This document shows, one piece after another, positions 54,742 through 62,527 of a DNA stretch of 64,000 nt; positions within the stretch are counted from its first letter, which is position 1, and every line of letters begins with the position of its first letter. A program made the position numbers and the translations under genes. Source of the stretch: Fusobacterium ulcerans (GTDB lineage: Bacteria > Fusobacteriota > Fusobacteriia > Fusobacteriales > Fusobacteriaceae); NCBI RefSeq assembly GCF_003019675.1, contig NZ_CP028105.1:3116282-3180281 (forward strand), in the 5' to 3' direction. The notes under the pieces are model-generated. The model searched no databases. It was not told where the DNA came from and saw only the letters and a program-made list of their open reading frames with translations.

Positions 54742-55118
54742 AACTTTCCCTCCTTATAAAAATTTTTTTAAATTATTTTTTAGCATTTTTTGCTTCGTTG
54801 AGAATTTATAATTCATTTGACCTCATTATAGCATAATAAAAAAATTATTTCTACTATATTTTTTTCAAAACGGTGTTCTTTTTTAGTGTTAAATACATTG
54901 AATAAAATACACTTAGTCTCCTATGCTGAATATTCTACCTTTGCAACATGTTGAGTTAATATATTGTTCTGTAATTTTTTCTTGATTCCTTTAAAAAATT
55001 GTGAATTATTTTTTCAAAGTTAATAAAAGGAAATAACTTTTAATAGATAATATATTATATAGTAACAGTTTATATATTTTCTTTAAATTCATCATTTAAA
55101 ATAATTTTGGAGGTAAAA
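54742..55118. promoter_or_regulatory. divergent control region, nagE / fadA
   Basis: On the minus strand TATAAT (54830-54825) with TAGAAA 17 bp upstream (54853-54848) is a likely nagE promoter. On the plus strand the AT-rich stretch 55030-55070 could hold the fadA promoter, but I see no clear -35. AGGAGGG and TTGGAGG sites precede nagE and fadA. Nothing else is recognisable. Confidence 0.45.
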
Positions 55119-55511
55119 ATGAAAAAAATAATAACATTAATAGGTACTCTGCTTATAACTATTTCAGCTTTCTCTGCTTCTACAGTCGATTTTGAAGCTC
55201 AAATGAAGTCTCTGGAAAAAGAATATCAGCTTCTTTTAAAGAAAGAAGACCAAAGATATGCTCAAGAAAGGCAAATAGCAGAAACAGCATCTAGTGTCCT
55301 TACAGGGCAAAAAGATCTTTATAAAAGCGTAAATGCCAGTCTTAATGAATTACAGCAAATGGGAAAATATGTTTTTTATAAAGATGAATACAATCAGCTT
55401 GTAGCAAAATACCAGACTATATTATCAGATATACAAAAATCTATGAATGATCAGCAAATGATAATTGATAATTTTAAACAAATTCAACTGGAAAAAGAAG
55501 GAAATAAATAA
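55119..55511 (+). CDS. FadA-family adhesin
   Basis: The 130 residues comprise a signal peptide (MKKIITLIGTLLITISAFS) and an all-helical mature part with FadA landmarks: MKSLEKEYQLLLKKEDQRYAQERQIAE, a central hinge, then FYKDEYNQLVAKYQTILSDIQKSM and a C-terminal helix. FadA of F. nucleatum is a filamentous coiled-coil adhesin that binds host cadherins. Several residues differ from FadA itself, so receptor binding cannot be assumed. I start at ATG 55119, with TTGGAGG 6 nt upstream. It is a single gene with its own terminator. Confidence 0.87.
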   Translation: MKKIITLIGTLLITISAFSASTVDFEAQMKSLEKEYQLLLKKEDQRYAQERQIAETASSVLTGQKDLYKSVNASLNELQQMGKYVFYKDEYNQLVAKYQTILSDIQKSMNDQQMIIDNFKQIQLEKEGNK

Positions 55512-55519
55512 GTCAAATG

Positions 55520-55550
55520 ACACTCTCTATTTGAGAGTGTTTAGTTTTAG
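55520..55550 (+). terminator. terminator of fadA-like gene
   Basis: ACACTCTC (55520-55527) pairs with GAGAGTGT (55533-55540) around TATTT, followed by TTAGTTTT, directly after the stop codon. Confidence 0.85.
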
Positions 55551-55575
55551 CTAGACAAAGAGATATCAGAAAATG

Positions 55576-55633
55576 ACCCTGTGAAATAATTCCTATAATT
55601 ATTTTTAAATCTATAAAAATTATTTCACAGGGT
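55576..55633. terminator. 16-bp perfect hairpin at distal end of metallophore operon
   Basis: ACCCTGTGAAATAATT (55576-55591) is perfectly inverted at 55618-55633 with a 26-nt loop. It lies between the fadA-like gene and the convergent operon end at 55696. The T run on the minus side is weak, so it may be a terminator, an mRNA 3'-end stabiliser or a small mobile palindrome. Confidence 0.6.
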
Positions 55634-55695
55634 TGAAAGAATAGATAATAATAACTAAATTGCTTATTACACTTATTGAATAAATTAATTTTTTA

Positions 55696-56982
55696 TTATT
55701 TTAAAGATGAATAAATTATTTCAGCTTCATAATTTCTGTCTGTGAATTTACAGCTTTCTTTAATATTTTTTTCACCAACTGTTTTCATAAAATTAAAATA
55801 ATAATCTTTATAAATTTTTATTAATTCAAAAATCTGATCTGATCTAGTTCTATATAATTTAGTAAGATGCCAGATTAGATTCAATTTATTATAATCTTCT
55901 AGAGGTCTTCTTGGAATATTCCATAAATTTTCTTTATCTTTATAAATTCTTGAATAACTGACTCTGGAAAAATCAAAATATCTGCCATCTTCATCTGGAG
56001 TAGAAAATGGATCAATGAGAATAGAAGCATATCTCACATACAGCAAATATTCTTTTTTTAATTGAGGAAATCCTAAATAATCTTCTATATCATTTTTTGA
56101 AATAGAATTTTCTAGTACAGGATAACTATCATTTAAAAATTTTAAAAGATTAAATTCAGGAAGGTTTACTGCACTATATAATTCTAATATTTCTTGATAG
56201 AGATTAACCATTTTATGAATTACAGTCATAGTTATTGGTCCTTCAGGATAAAGTTTATACAAAAATCTCTTTGTTTTATCAATATCAAAAACTTGATCTA
56301 AACTTACTTTATTTAATAAAAATGGAGAATGTACAAATAAAGTAATATTTTTTGATTCAGCTTCTAACTGATTTTTACAGCAGATGCTGTTTATTTTAAA
56401 TTCACCAAGAAAATCTGCTATTTTTCTAACAAACAAACTATTTTCACAGGTACTTCCTATATATACATTTTTTTTAAGAGCATTGGTTATAACTAAACAA
56501 TGATTATCATCAGAAAAATTACTTGCTCCAAAGTAATTTGAAAAACTTATAAATTCAATTGTTTCATCGTCTTTAAGAAAGCTTTTTAATATTAGACTTG
56601 AACCAAATTCAGGAGAAATTAATACTATTTTTTTTATTCGGGTTAATTTTTTTAAGTTTAAATCTTTCAATACTGAAAGGTAGGCATCACAGGGAGTACA
56701 AAGAATCAGAACATCCCATTCATTAATGAGTTCTTCAGAATTTATATACAAGTTTTCTAAAAGGCATTTACCACTTATTGAATTAATTTCATTAACTGAA
56801 ACAGTACTTTCTATAAGATTGTTATTACTTTTTAAATTTTTTAAAAATAATTCACTATTTTTACTATTCCTAATTTTTAACCCTACTTTTTCAGCATATC
56901 CTTTATTAAAATTTATATATAAGTTGATTCCTACTGGACCAGAACCTGCAATTAATACATTATCAAAGTAGTTTTTTAACAT
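55696..56982 (-). CDS. cntM: opine metallophore dehydrogenase (CntM-like)
   Basis: The 428 residues (CntM of S. aureus is about 433) have an N-terminal NADPH-binding motif GSGPVG at 13-18 and the staphylopine dehydrogenase family pattern: VLILCTPCDAYLSVL, LISPEFGSSLIL, SNYFGASNFSDDN and the C-terminal YARYASIL-like RYASILIDPFSTPDEDGRYFDFSRV. It should condense an alpha-keto acid with the aminobutyryl-histidine intermediate and reduce it. Whether it takes pyruvate or 2-oxoglutarate cannot be read reliably. It is the last gene, one base after cntL. Confidence 0.85.
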   Translation of the reverse strand: MLKNYFDNVLIAGSGPVGINLYINFNKGYAEKVGLKIRNSKNSELFLKNLKSNNNLIESTVSVNEINSISGKCLLENLYINSEELINEWDVLILCTPCDAYLSVLKDLNLKKLTRIKKIVLISPEFGSSLILKSFLKDDETIEFISFSNYFGASNFSDDNHCLVITNALKKNVYIGSTCENSLFVRKIADFLGEFKINSICCKNQLEAESKNITLFVHSPFLLNKVSLDQVFDIDKTKRFLYKLYPEGPITMTVIHKMVNLYQEILELYSAVNLPEFNLLKFLNDSYPVLENSISKNDIEDYLGFPQLKKEYLLYVRYASILIDPFSTPDEDGRYFDFSRVSYSRIYKDKENLWNIPRRPLEDYNKLNLIWHLTKLYRTRSDQIFELIKIYKDYYFNFMKTVGEKNIKESCKFTDRNYEAEIIYSSLK

Positions 56983-56983
56983 T

Positions 56984-57754
56984 TTACATCCTTTCTAGCA
57001 GTAAAGTATCATATATAAAGCTTTTATCTCTAATTACAGTCTTGGTAAAATCGTTTATCTCTTTTATACACAACGGAAAATTAAAAGCTTCCTTGATTTC
57101 ATTGCCATATCTCAAAATGATTTTTGCATCATTATTTATTTTTTGAGATACATAATCTACTAATTCACATTTTTTTTGAACTAAAGAAGCTATAATTATA
57201 TGAGAAAATTTTTCTATTTCTACAGCCTCTATATCTCCTTCAAAATAAACTCCTTGAATCCCTAATTTGTCTGTAACTTTTTTAGATAAATTAAGAGCTT
57301 CTGAATCTATATCAACACATGTAATGTGAGCTGCTGTTTCTTTAAAAATAGTATAAGCTGTTATGGGCATTGCACCAGAACCTATTAATAAAACTTTTGA
57401 AGATTTTAAAATTTTGTAATCTTCAATCTCACGTTTTACAGCTAAAGCCAGTTCATCTCCATATTTAAATGCAGTATTTTCTTCATTTAAAATATTTTTT
57501 GCCTCTATTTTTTCCAAAATTCCCAAAGCCTCAGCTGCTCTGTCTCTGATATCTCTTATAAGGTTTTTTATTAAATTGTTTTCAGAACTTAAAATAAAAT
57601 CCATGTAATTTTTTTCATTTAAGATGAAAGAACATAGCTCTTCAATACATTCTTTTAAAAAATTATCTTTCTCTCCAGTCTTTTCATATAATTTTAAGGC
57701 CTCTGATATTTTAAATCTTATAACTTTTAATTGAAATATTAAATTATTATTCAT
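56984..57754 (-). CDS. cntL: nicotianamine synthase-like aminobutanoyltransferase (CntL-like)
   Basis: The 256 residues have an N-terminal helical bundle (about 1-115) and a Rossmann SAM domain with the nicotianamine-synthase motif GSGAMPIT at 125-132 and CVDIDSEALNLSKKV. CntL moves an aminobutyrate unit from SAM onto histidine. The start at ATG 57754 follows AAAGGA; the frame is open further up but only to a TTG without a site. It directly precedes the opine dehydrogenase. No histidine racemase (CntK) is in the operon, so L-histidine is the predicted substrate, as in the Pseudomonas pathway. Confidence 0.85.
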   Translation of the reverse strand: MNNNLIFQLKVIRFKISEALKLYEKTGEKDNFLKECIEELCSFILNEKNYMDFILSSENNLIKNLIRDIRDRAAEALGILEKIEAKNILNEENTAFKYGDELALAVKREIEDYKILKSSKVLLIGSGAMPITAYTIFKETAAHITCVDIDSEALNLSKKVTDKLGIQGVYFEGDIEAVEIEKFSHIIIASLVQKKCELVDYVSQKINNDAKIILRYGNEIKEAFNFPLCIKEINDFTKTVIRDKSFIYDTLLLERM

Positions 57755-57797
57755 GTTCTTTTTTCCTTTCTGTACAATTCTCAAATAATAAAATATA

Positions 57798-58643
57798 TTA
57801 TTTATCTTTCTGAGTTTTTGATAATAAGATTGTTGATATTACTATAATGGTACCTCCAATAATAGATTGCAGTGTAATTGTTTCTTTAAAAATAATAAAT
57901 CCCCATAAATTATTTATAAAAATTCCTATATATCTCACAAATTCAACAATAACTGCATTTTGATGTGAGAATGCACCTGTTAAAAATATTTGTGCAATAA
58001 AAGAAATACCCCCAATTATGATTAAAATAATAAGTTCTTTGGTATTGGGAATTATAAAATTTGAGTACATCAATGGAATAGCAACTATTGTTGATATAAA
58101 GAGGAAAAAAAACATAATTTCATAATTATGGTGCAATCCTGATCTAGCTAAATATCTTATTGTAATAGATGCTGCTCCAGAAAAAGCTGCTGCTAATATG
58201 CCAAATATTGCATATTGGGAATATGAAGAAAATTTTAAAGGATTTATAATTATACAGGTTCCAATAATTATAGCAAGAATAAAAATATATGTTTTAGGCT
58301 GTAGCTTCTCTTTAAGAAAAATTGAAGAAAAGATTACAACAAAAACTCCAGATAATTGAACTAGTATAGATACATCTCCTAATTTCAATTTTGATATGGC
58401 ATAGAAGTATGTCAGCATATAAATCCCACCTAGTAATCCCCGTAAATATAATATTTTATTTTCCTTATTGGAAAATTTTACTTTTTGAACTTTCATAAAT
58501 ATTAAGACAAGAATAGTCCCAATTAGACCTCTAAAAAATGTAATTTCAGAAGAGGGAATTCTTGTACTTACTAATTTTACTAAAACATTCATAATACTGA
58601 AAGTAAGTGATGACATAACTGCCATTGTTATTCCTTTATTCAT
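57798..58643 (-). CDS. EamA-family exporter (CntI-like)
   Basis: The 281 residues have ten membrane helices in two EamA repeats (first with SEITFFRGLIGTILVLIF, second starting near IFGILAAAFSGAASITIRYLA). Drug/metabolite-transporter family members with this size export small molecules; the Pseudomonas pseudopaline cluster uses an EamA protein, CntI, for this step. Its position between the importer ATPase and the two synthetic genes supports export of the metallophore. It starts 13 bp after the ATPase stop. Confidence 0.82.
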   Translation of the reverse strand: MNKGITMAVMSSLTFSIMNVLVKLVSTRIPSSEITFFRGLIGTILVLIFMKVQKVKFSNKENKILYLRGLLGGIYMLTYFYAISKLKLGDVSILVQLSGVFVVIFSSIFLKEKLQPKTYIFILAIIIGTCIIINPLKFSSYSQYAIFGILAAAFSGAASITIRYLARSGLHHNYEIMFFFLFISTIVAIPLMYSNFIIPNTKELIILIIIGGISFIAQIFLTGAFSHQNAVIVEFVRYIGIFINNLWGFIIFKETITLQSIIGGTIIVISTILLSKTQKDK

Positions 58644-58656
58644 TGTATTCCTCCAT

Positions 58657-59415
58657 TCACTTTGTTTTTATTGGGGTTATAGAAATAAACCCTCTGGAGC
58701 TTTTGGAAATGTCAAGTTCAACTCCATATATTTCTTCTAACAATTCTTCCTTCAAAACATCTTCAGGAATTCCCTGTTGTATAGAATACCCCTCATGTAA
58801 AAGTAGTATTTCATCACTATATCTAGCTGCTAATGCTATATCATGCAAAACAATAACTGTTATAGAGCCTGTTTTTTTTGTATATTTTTTTGCTGTTTCC
58901 ATAATCTGGAGCTGATGTTTTAAATCCAAGGCACTTGTAGGTTCATCTAATAATAAAATTTTAGGTTTTGAAACCATTGCCTGTGCCATTATAACCATTT
59001 GTTTTTGTCCTCCACTTAAACTTGAGAATTTACTGTAGCTTAAATGACTTAAATTTAATTCATCAAGTATTTCAGCTACAGCATTTAAATGAATTTTTTC
59101 AATTTTCCATGTTAAATCTCTTACTCTTCCCAATAAAACTATTTCAAAAACAGTTAAATTAATATTATTAACAGACATCTGGGGAACATATGTAAAACTA
59201 TCTCTAAAATTTTTATAACCAGTTTCCCCAATAACGTTGATATCTCCTTCATATTTTATTAAGTGGGCAATAGCTTTCAGCAATGTAGTTTTTCCAGTTC
59301 CATTAGGTCCAATTAGTGAAACTACATTTCCACCATGAAATTCAGCTTTTATATTTTTTATAATATTACTTTTACCATAGCTTATTTTTATGTCTGTAAG
59401 ATTCATTTTTAGCAT
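58657..59415 (-). CDS. metallophore-type ABC importer ATPase
   Basis: This 252-residue FepC/BtuD-like ATPase has Walker A GPNGTGKTT, a Q-loop in VPQMSVNNIN, signature LSGGQKQMVI, Walker B ILLLDEPTSALDLKH and H-loop VLHDIALAA. The gene is 3 bp after the permease. It differs clearly from both hmuV copies, so it is a separate system rather than a third heme copy. It drives uptake of the metal complex. Confidence 0.9.
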   Translation of the reverse strand: MLKMNLTDIKISYGKSNIIKNIKAEFHGGNVVSLIGPNGTGKTTLLKAIAHLIKYEGDINVIGETGYKNFRDSFTYVPQMSVNNINLTVFEIVLLGRVRDLTWKIEKIHLNAVAEILDELNLSHLSYSKFSSLSGGQKQMVIMAQAMVSKPKILLLDEPTSALDLKHQLQIMETAKKYTKKTGSITVIVLHDIALAARYSDEILLLHEGYSIQQGIPEDVLKEELLEEIYGVELDISKSSRGFISITPIKTK

Positions 59416-59418
59416 ATG

Positions 59419-60465
59419 TCATACCCCTTTCTTTAGAATTAAGAAAATTAAGAATGGAACACCAATAAGAGATGTTACTATTCCAATTGGAATAATTATT
59501 CCAGGAATAATTATTTTAGCTAAAATTGAAGCACATGCAATTAATAATACTCCAAAAAGAGAAGCCATAGGGGCTAGATATCTTTGGTCCTCTCCTGCAA
59601 AATATCTTGAAAAGTGTGGAGCTACCAGTCCTATAAAACCTATAGTTCCCACAAATGCCACAGCACCAGCTGTAAGCAGTGAACTTAATAAAAATACATG
59701 TAACCTTACTTTATCTGTATCTATTCCCAGACTTTTAGCTCTTTCTTCTCCAGCAGCTATTGCAGTCAATTTCCAAGCATATCTGGATAACAATATACTG
59801 CAAATTAAAAATATAACTCCACTTACTATGACTCCCGTCCAAGTTGATTTAAGTAGACTTCCAAACATCCAGTAAACAATTTGACCTGCTACCTCAGGAG
59901 TAGAACGAAATTGTACTAGAGATAGTAATGCTTGAAAGAAGAAATGTGTAACTATTCCAAAAAGTACCATAGATTGTGCTTTCATACCTTTTAGTTTTCC
60001 TAAAAAGTAAATCGCCATTGTACCCAGCAAAGTCATAGCAAATGCCATAAAAGGAGCATTTAGCCATGGTATTCCTTTAAATGGAAATCCAGATATAAAA
60101 GCTATCGCTGCTCCAAAACCAGCAGCAGAGGATACTCCTAAAGTATATGGACTTGCCAGCGGATTAGAAAGTATAGTCTGCATCTGTGTACCTGCTAAAC
60201 CTAATGATGCACCAACTGTCAGACATATAAGAGTCATAGGAAGCCTGATATTCCATATAATAGCAGCTTCTATACTTTCAGAAGACGGACCTGCTAAAAG
60301 AGCTTTTATTGTATCTTCTAAAGTCATCCCTGAAGAACCTGTCATGAGGTCAAAGAGCAGCATTATAATTATTGCAGCTAAAGAAATATAAAAGGCCATT
60401 TGCCGTTTTTTATTTATTTTTTTATATACTTCTTCTCCATTAATTTTTTTATTCATTTTCATCAC
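59419..60465 (-). CDS. metallophore-type ABC importer permease (FecCD)
   Basis: The 348 residues include IWNIRLPMTLICLTVGASLGLAGTQMQTILSNPLASPYTLGVSSAAGFGA, GEERAKSLGIDTDKV (coupling loop) and GFIGLVAPHFSRYFAGEDQRYLAP, typical of the FecCD/BtuC family, with nine to ten helices. It probably forms a homodimer with the ATPase encoded next. It lies 14 bp after the binding-protein gene. Its DPYI/SPYT and coupling motifs differ from the hmu permeases. Confidence 0.9.
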   Translation of the reverse strand: MMKMNKKINGEEVYKKINKKRQMAFYISLAAIIIMLLFDLMTGSSGMTLEDTIKALLAGPSSESIEAAIIWNIRLPMTLICLTVGASLGLAGTQMQTILSNPLASPYTLGVSSAAGFGAAIAFISGFPFKGIPWLNAPFMAFAMTLLGTMAIYFLGKLKGMKAQSMVLFGIVTHFFFQALLSLVQFRSTPEVAGQIVYWMFGSLLKSTWTGVIVSGVIFLICSILLSRYAWKLTAIAAGEERAKSLGIDTDKVRLHVFLLSSLLTAGAVAFVGTIGFIGLVAPHFSRYFAGEDQRYLAPMASLFGVLLIACASILAKIIIPGIIIPIGIVTSLIGVPFLIFLILKKGV

Positions 60466-60479
60466 TCCTTAGGCAACTG

Positions 60480-61619
60480 CTATTTTTCATTGTATTTTGT
60501 CATAAAAGTTCCTTCTGGAGTGATTGGAAGATATTTTTTATAAAAATTCTTTAAATTTTCTTTAGGTTCAATATCTTTAAACAATTCAGGATATAAGGAC
60601 TTTGCTATATACTGCACATATACATAATCATAAATAGAACGAAGTCCACCATGATTTACAGCATATATTTCACCATTTTTTATGGCATTTAATTTTTTCC
60701 AGCCAGTTCTTTTTGTATATGGAGCAAGCCTTTTCCATGTTTGCTCAGGAGAAATATTAAATCCAATTAAAACCCTGTCACCAGCATCATTAGCCCAGTT
60801 TGCTCCAGCAAAGAATATTGCATCAGGGTTAGATGTTAAAATATATTCTGGACTTAATGGACCATAACTGTCAATTTTATTTTCTGCTATATTATTTCCT
60901 CCAGCTAATTTTATAAGACTTCCCCATAAATAATTACCATAACTATTACCTATTTGATCAGCACCTAAATTTCCTAATTCTACATATACTCTTTTTCTGT
61001 TTTTAATATTTTCTACTCTTTCCTTTACTTCAATTAAAGCATTTTCATAATTTCTTATTAGTTCTTCAGCTCTATTTTCATTTCCAGTAATTTTCCCTAA
61101 AATTTTTGTACTTTTTATATGGTTTTCTAAAGTCTGAGAATTATAGTCAATTACAATAACTTTTATTCCTGATTTTTCTAATTTATCTATATTTTCAGCC
61201 AGAGTTTCATATTGGAAAGGAGCAACTATAGCCACCTGTGGTTTAGAGTTTAATAAAGTCTCCATACTGAAAGAACCTTTATATATAGAACCTGTATCTA
61301 TGATTTTATCTAATTCAGGCATCTGTTTTTCATAGGCATTGTACTGGTCATTAAAAAAATCTGCCCATTCTCCTTTAGATATACTTACTACTTTATTAAA
61401 ATTTTCTGCAACTGCCAAATAAGATTCTTCATAAAAACCTAAAAAAATTCTATTAATAGGGCCATCAATTTCAATTTTCCTATTAGAAAGATCAGTGAAG
61501 GTGATCTTGTTATTCTTTTCTTGCTGTTGAAGTTCATTAGAATATGTATTTTTTTCTAAGAAAACCAGGCTAAAAAATAAACATATTATAAATAATCTAA
61601 AAAAATTTTTTTTAATCAT
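60480..61619 (-). CDS. metallophore-type ABC importer substrate-binding protein
   Basis: This 379-residue type III (FepB/BtuF-like) binding protein has a signal peptide (MIKKNFFRLFIICLFFSLVFL), ITFTDLSNRKIEIDGPINRIF, KPQVAIVAPFQYE and the lid region ELGNLGADQIGNSYGNYLW. I start at ATG 61619 because GGAGGT lies seven nt upstream; 30 extra codons in the open frame are not supported. It is the first gene of the operon. It should bind the metallophore-metal complex in the periplasm. It is longer than the hmuT proteins and not closely related to them. Confidence 0.87.
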   Translation of the reverse strand: MIKKNFFRLFIICLFFSLVFLEKNTYSNELQQQEKNNKITFTDLSNRKIEIDGPINRIFLGFYEESYLAVAENFNKVVSISKGEWADFFNDQYNAYEKQMPELDKIIDTGSIYKGSFSMETLLNSKPQVAIVAPFQYETLAENIDKLEKSGIKVIVIDYNSQTLENHIKSTKILGKITGNENRAEELIRNYENALIEVKERVENIKNRKRVYVELGNLGADQIGNSYGNYLWGSLIKLAGGNNIAENKIDSYGPLSPEYILTSNPDAIFFAGANWANDAGDRVLIGFNISPEQTWKRLAPYTKRTGWKKLNAIKNGEIYAVNHGGLRSIYDYVYVQYIAKSLYPELFKDIEPKENLKNFYKKYLPITPEGTFMTKYNEK

Positions 61620-61665
61620 TGTTTTACCTCCATTAATTATTTTTTTATAAAAGCGCTTTGAGGTT

Positions 61666-61693
61666 ATTATACTCTTTTTAATTTTAAAATCAA
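61666..61693 (-). promoter_or_regulatory. probable promoter of metallophore operon
   Basis: On the minus strand TATAAT (61671-61666) has TTGATT 16 bp upstream (61693-61688). Transcription would start near 61660, about 40 nt ahead of the binding-protein ATG. Confidence 0.5.
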
Positions 61694-61718
61694 AATATTT
61701 TTTAATCAAAATTTATTC

Positions 61719-61740
61719 AAATATTAAATATTTAATATTT
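61719..61740. promoter_or_regulatory. 22-bp AT-only perfect palindrome
   Basis: AAATATTAAATATTTAATATTT is its own reverse complement. It lies about 25 bp upstream of the probable -35 of the metallophore operon. Extreme AT content raises the chance of coincidence, but the length and place fit a regulator site. Confidence 0.4.
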
Positions 61741-61950
61741 AAATTTAATATTTTATAGTAAAGACTTTGGGTTGGTTTTCAGATAAGCTAAAATCAAGGC
61801 TTAGCTCAATACTAATAAAGTTTTTTACGCTAGAAGATAATTTTTTCAATCCTAATTTGCAATATTCTACTATTATAGAAAATATGAAGATTAAAAAATA
61901 TTTATTTATAAATATTAGTTTTCTATTTTTTATTCTTTTATCTATCTTTT

Positions 61951-61978
61951 TTACATTAAACATTAAAAAGGTTATACT
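61951..61978 (+). promoter_or_regulatory. possible rightward promoter beside the Zur-like palindrome
   Basis: TTACAT (61951-61956) and TATACT (61973-61978) are 16 bp apart. The predicted start near 61985 coincides with the first base of the palindrome at 61985-62013. Confidence 0.45.
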
Positions 61979-61984
61979 ACATAT

Positions 61985-62013
61985 ACAATAATAGTAATGA
62001 TTACTATTGTTGT
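61985..62013. promoter_or_regulatory. Zur/Fur-like operator palindrome
   Basis: ACAATAATAGTAA and TTACTATTGTTGT are inverted around TGA with one G-U mismatch. The core AATAGTAAT-G-ATTACTATT is a perfect 9-1-9 palindrome, and TAGTAATGATTACTA matches 13 of 15 positions of the Gram-positive Zur consensus TCGTAATNATTACGA as I remember it. It lies at the predicted start of a rightward transcript. Confidence 0.55.
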
Positions 62014-62234
62014 AATCAAGGAATAAAGAAGGAACGAAAACAAATACTAATATAGAATTACCAATAGAGAACGAATTAGCAAAAGCCTATCCAGAATGTA
62101 GATTAGTAGTTGTAAAAAAAGTGGCTACGTGTGAAAATTTAATAGAAGTATTCTATTCTTTATTAAAGGATAAACTTAATATTAAAAAAATGGTATTTGC
62201 ATCAGGAGATAATTGTGCATCAACTGAATTTTAA
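61997..62234 (+). pseudogene. short broken reading frame, about 78 codons, unknown
   Basis: From 62016 to 62234 one frame is open without any usable start codon and reads as ordinary protein (for example ELAKAYPECRLVVVKKVATC and KKMVFASGDNCASTEF). An ATG at 61997 starts MITIVVIKE in a different frame and stops at 62024; deleting one base there would join the two. A good terminator follows at 62299. I do not recognise the product. Either it is a frameshifted remnant or it uses an unusual start. No ribosome site precedes the ATG. Confidence 0.35.
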
Positions 62235-62298
62235 TATTATAATATAAAATAAAATCCATAAATAATTTTATATAGTTAATTATCTATAAAATAAATGA

Positions 62299-62332
62299 GA
62301 TTGAAAGAGTTAAAATCCTTTCAGTCTTTTTT
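62299..62332 (+). terminator. terminator after the broken frame
   Basis: GATTGAAAG (62299-62307) pairs with CTTTCAGTC (62318-62326) with one G-U pair, then six T. It implies that something is, or was, transcribed rightward through 62000-62234. Confidence 0.8.
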
Positions 62333-62357
62333 ATACTCCAAAAAATTATATACAAAT

Positions 62358-62386
62358 TTGGTATATTATAGAAAAGTGATTATAAT
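62358..62386 (+). promoter_or_regulatory. promoter of papain-like protease gene
   Basis: TTGGTA (62358-62363) and TATAAT (62381-62386) are 17 bp apart. The leader of about 135 nt contains a G8 tract at 62430-62437 that acts as, or mimics, a ribosome site before a four-codon frame (ATG at 62443). A second frame with no ATG overlaps the protease start as ATGA. Confidence 0.65.
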
Positions 62387-62527
62387 ATAAATATCTCTAG
62401 AGAATTTATAAAAAATACTTAATATTCAAGGGGGGGGAATAAATGAAAGCACTATAATAAATTTGATTCAACAGATACAACGAAAAGATATATCAAAAAA
62501 TATTGAATTTTATGGAGGATTAAGAAT

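Noticed and set aside
61745-61991. Overlapping 70-75-codon frames on both strands
   Set aside because: Only a TTG start on the plus strand, no ribosome binding sites, and strongly AT-driven composition; I cannot support either as a gene.
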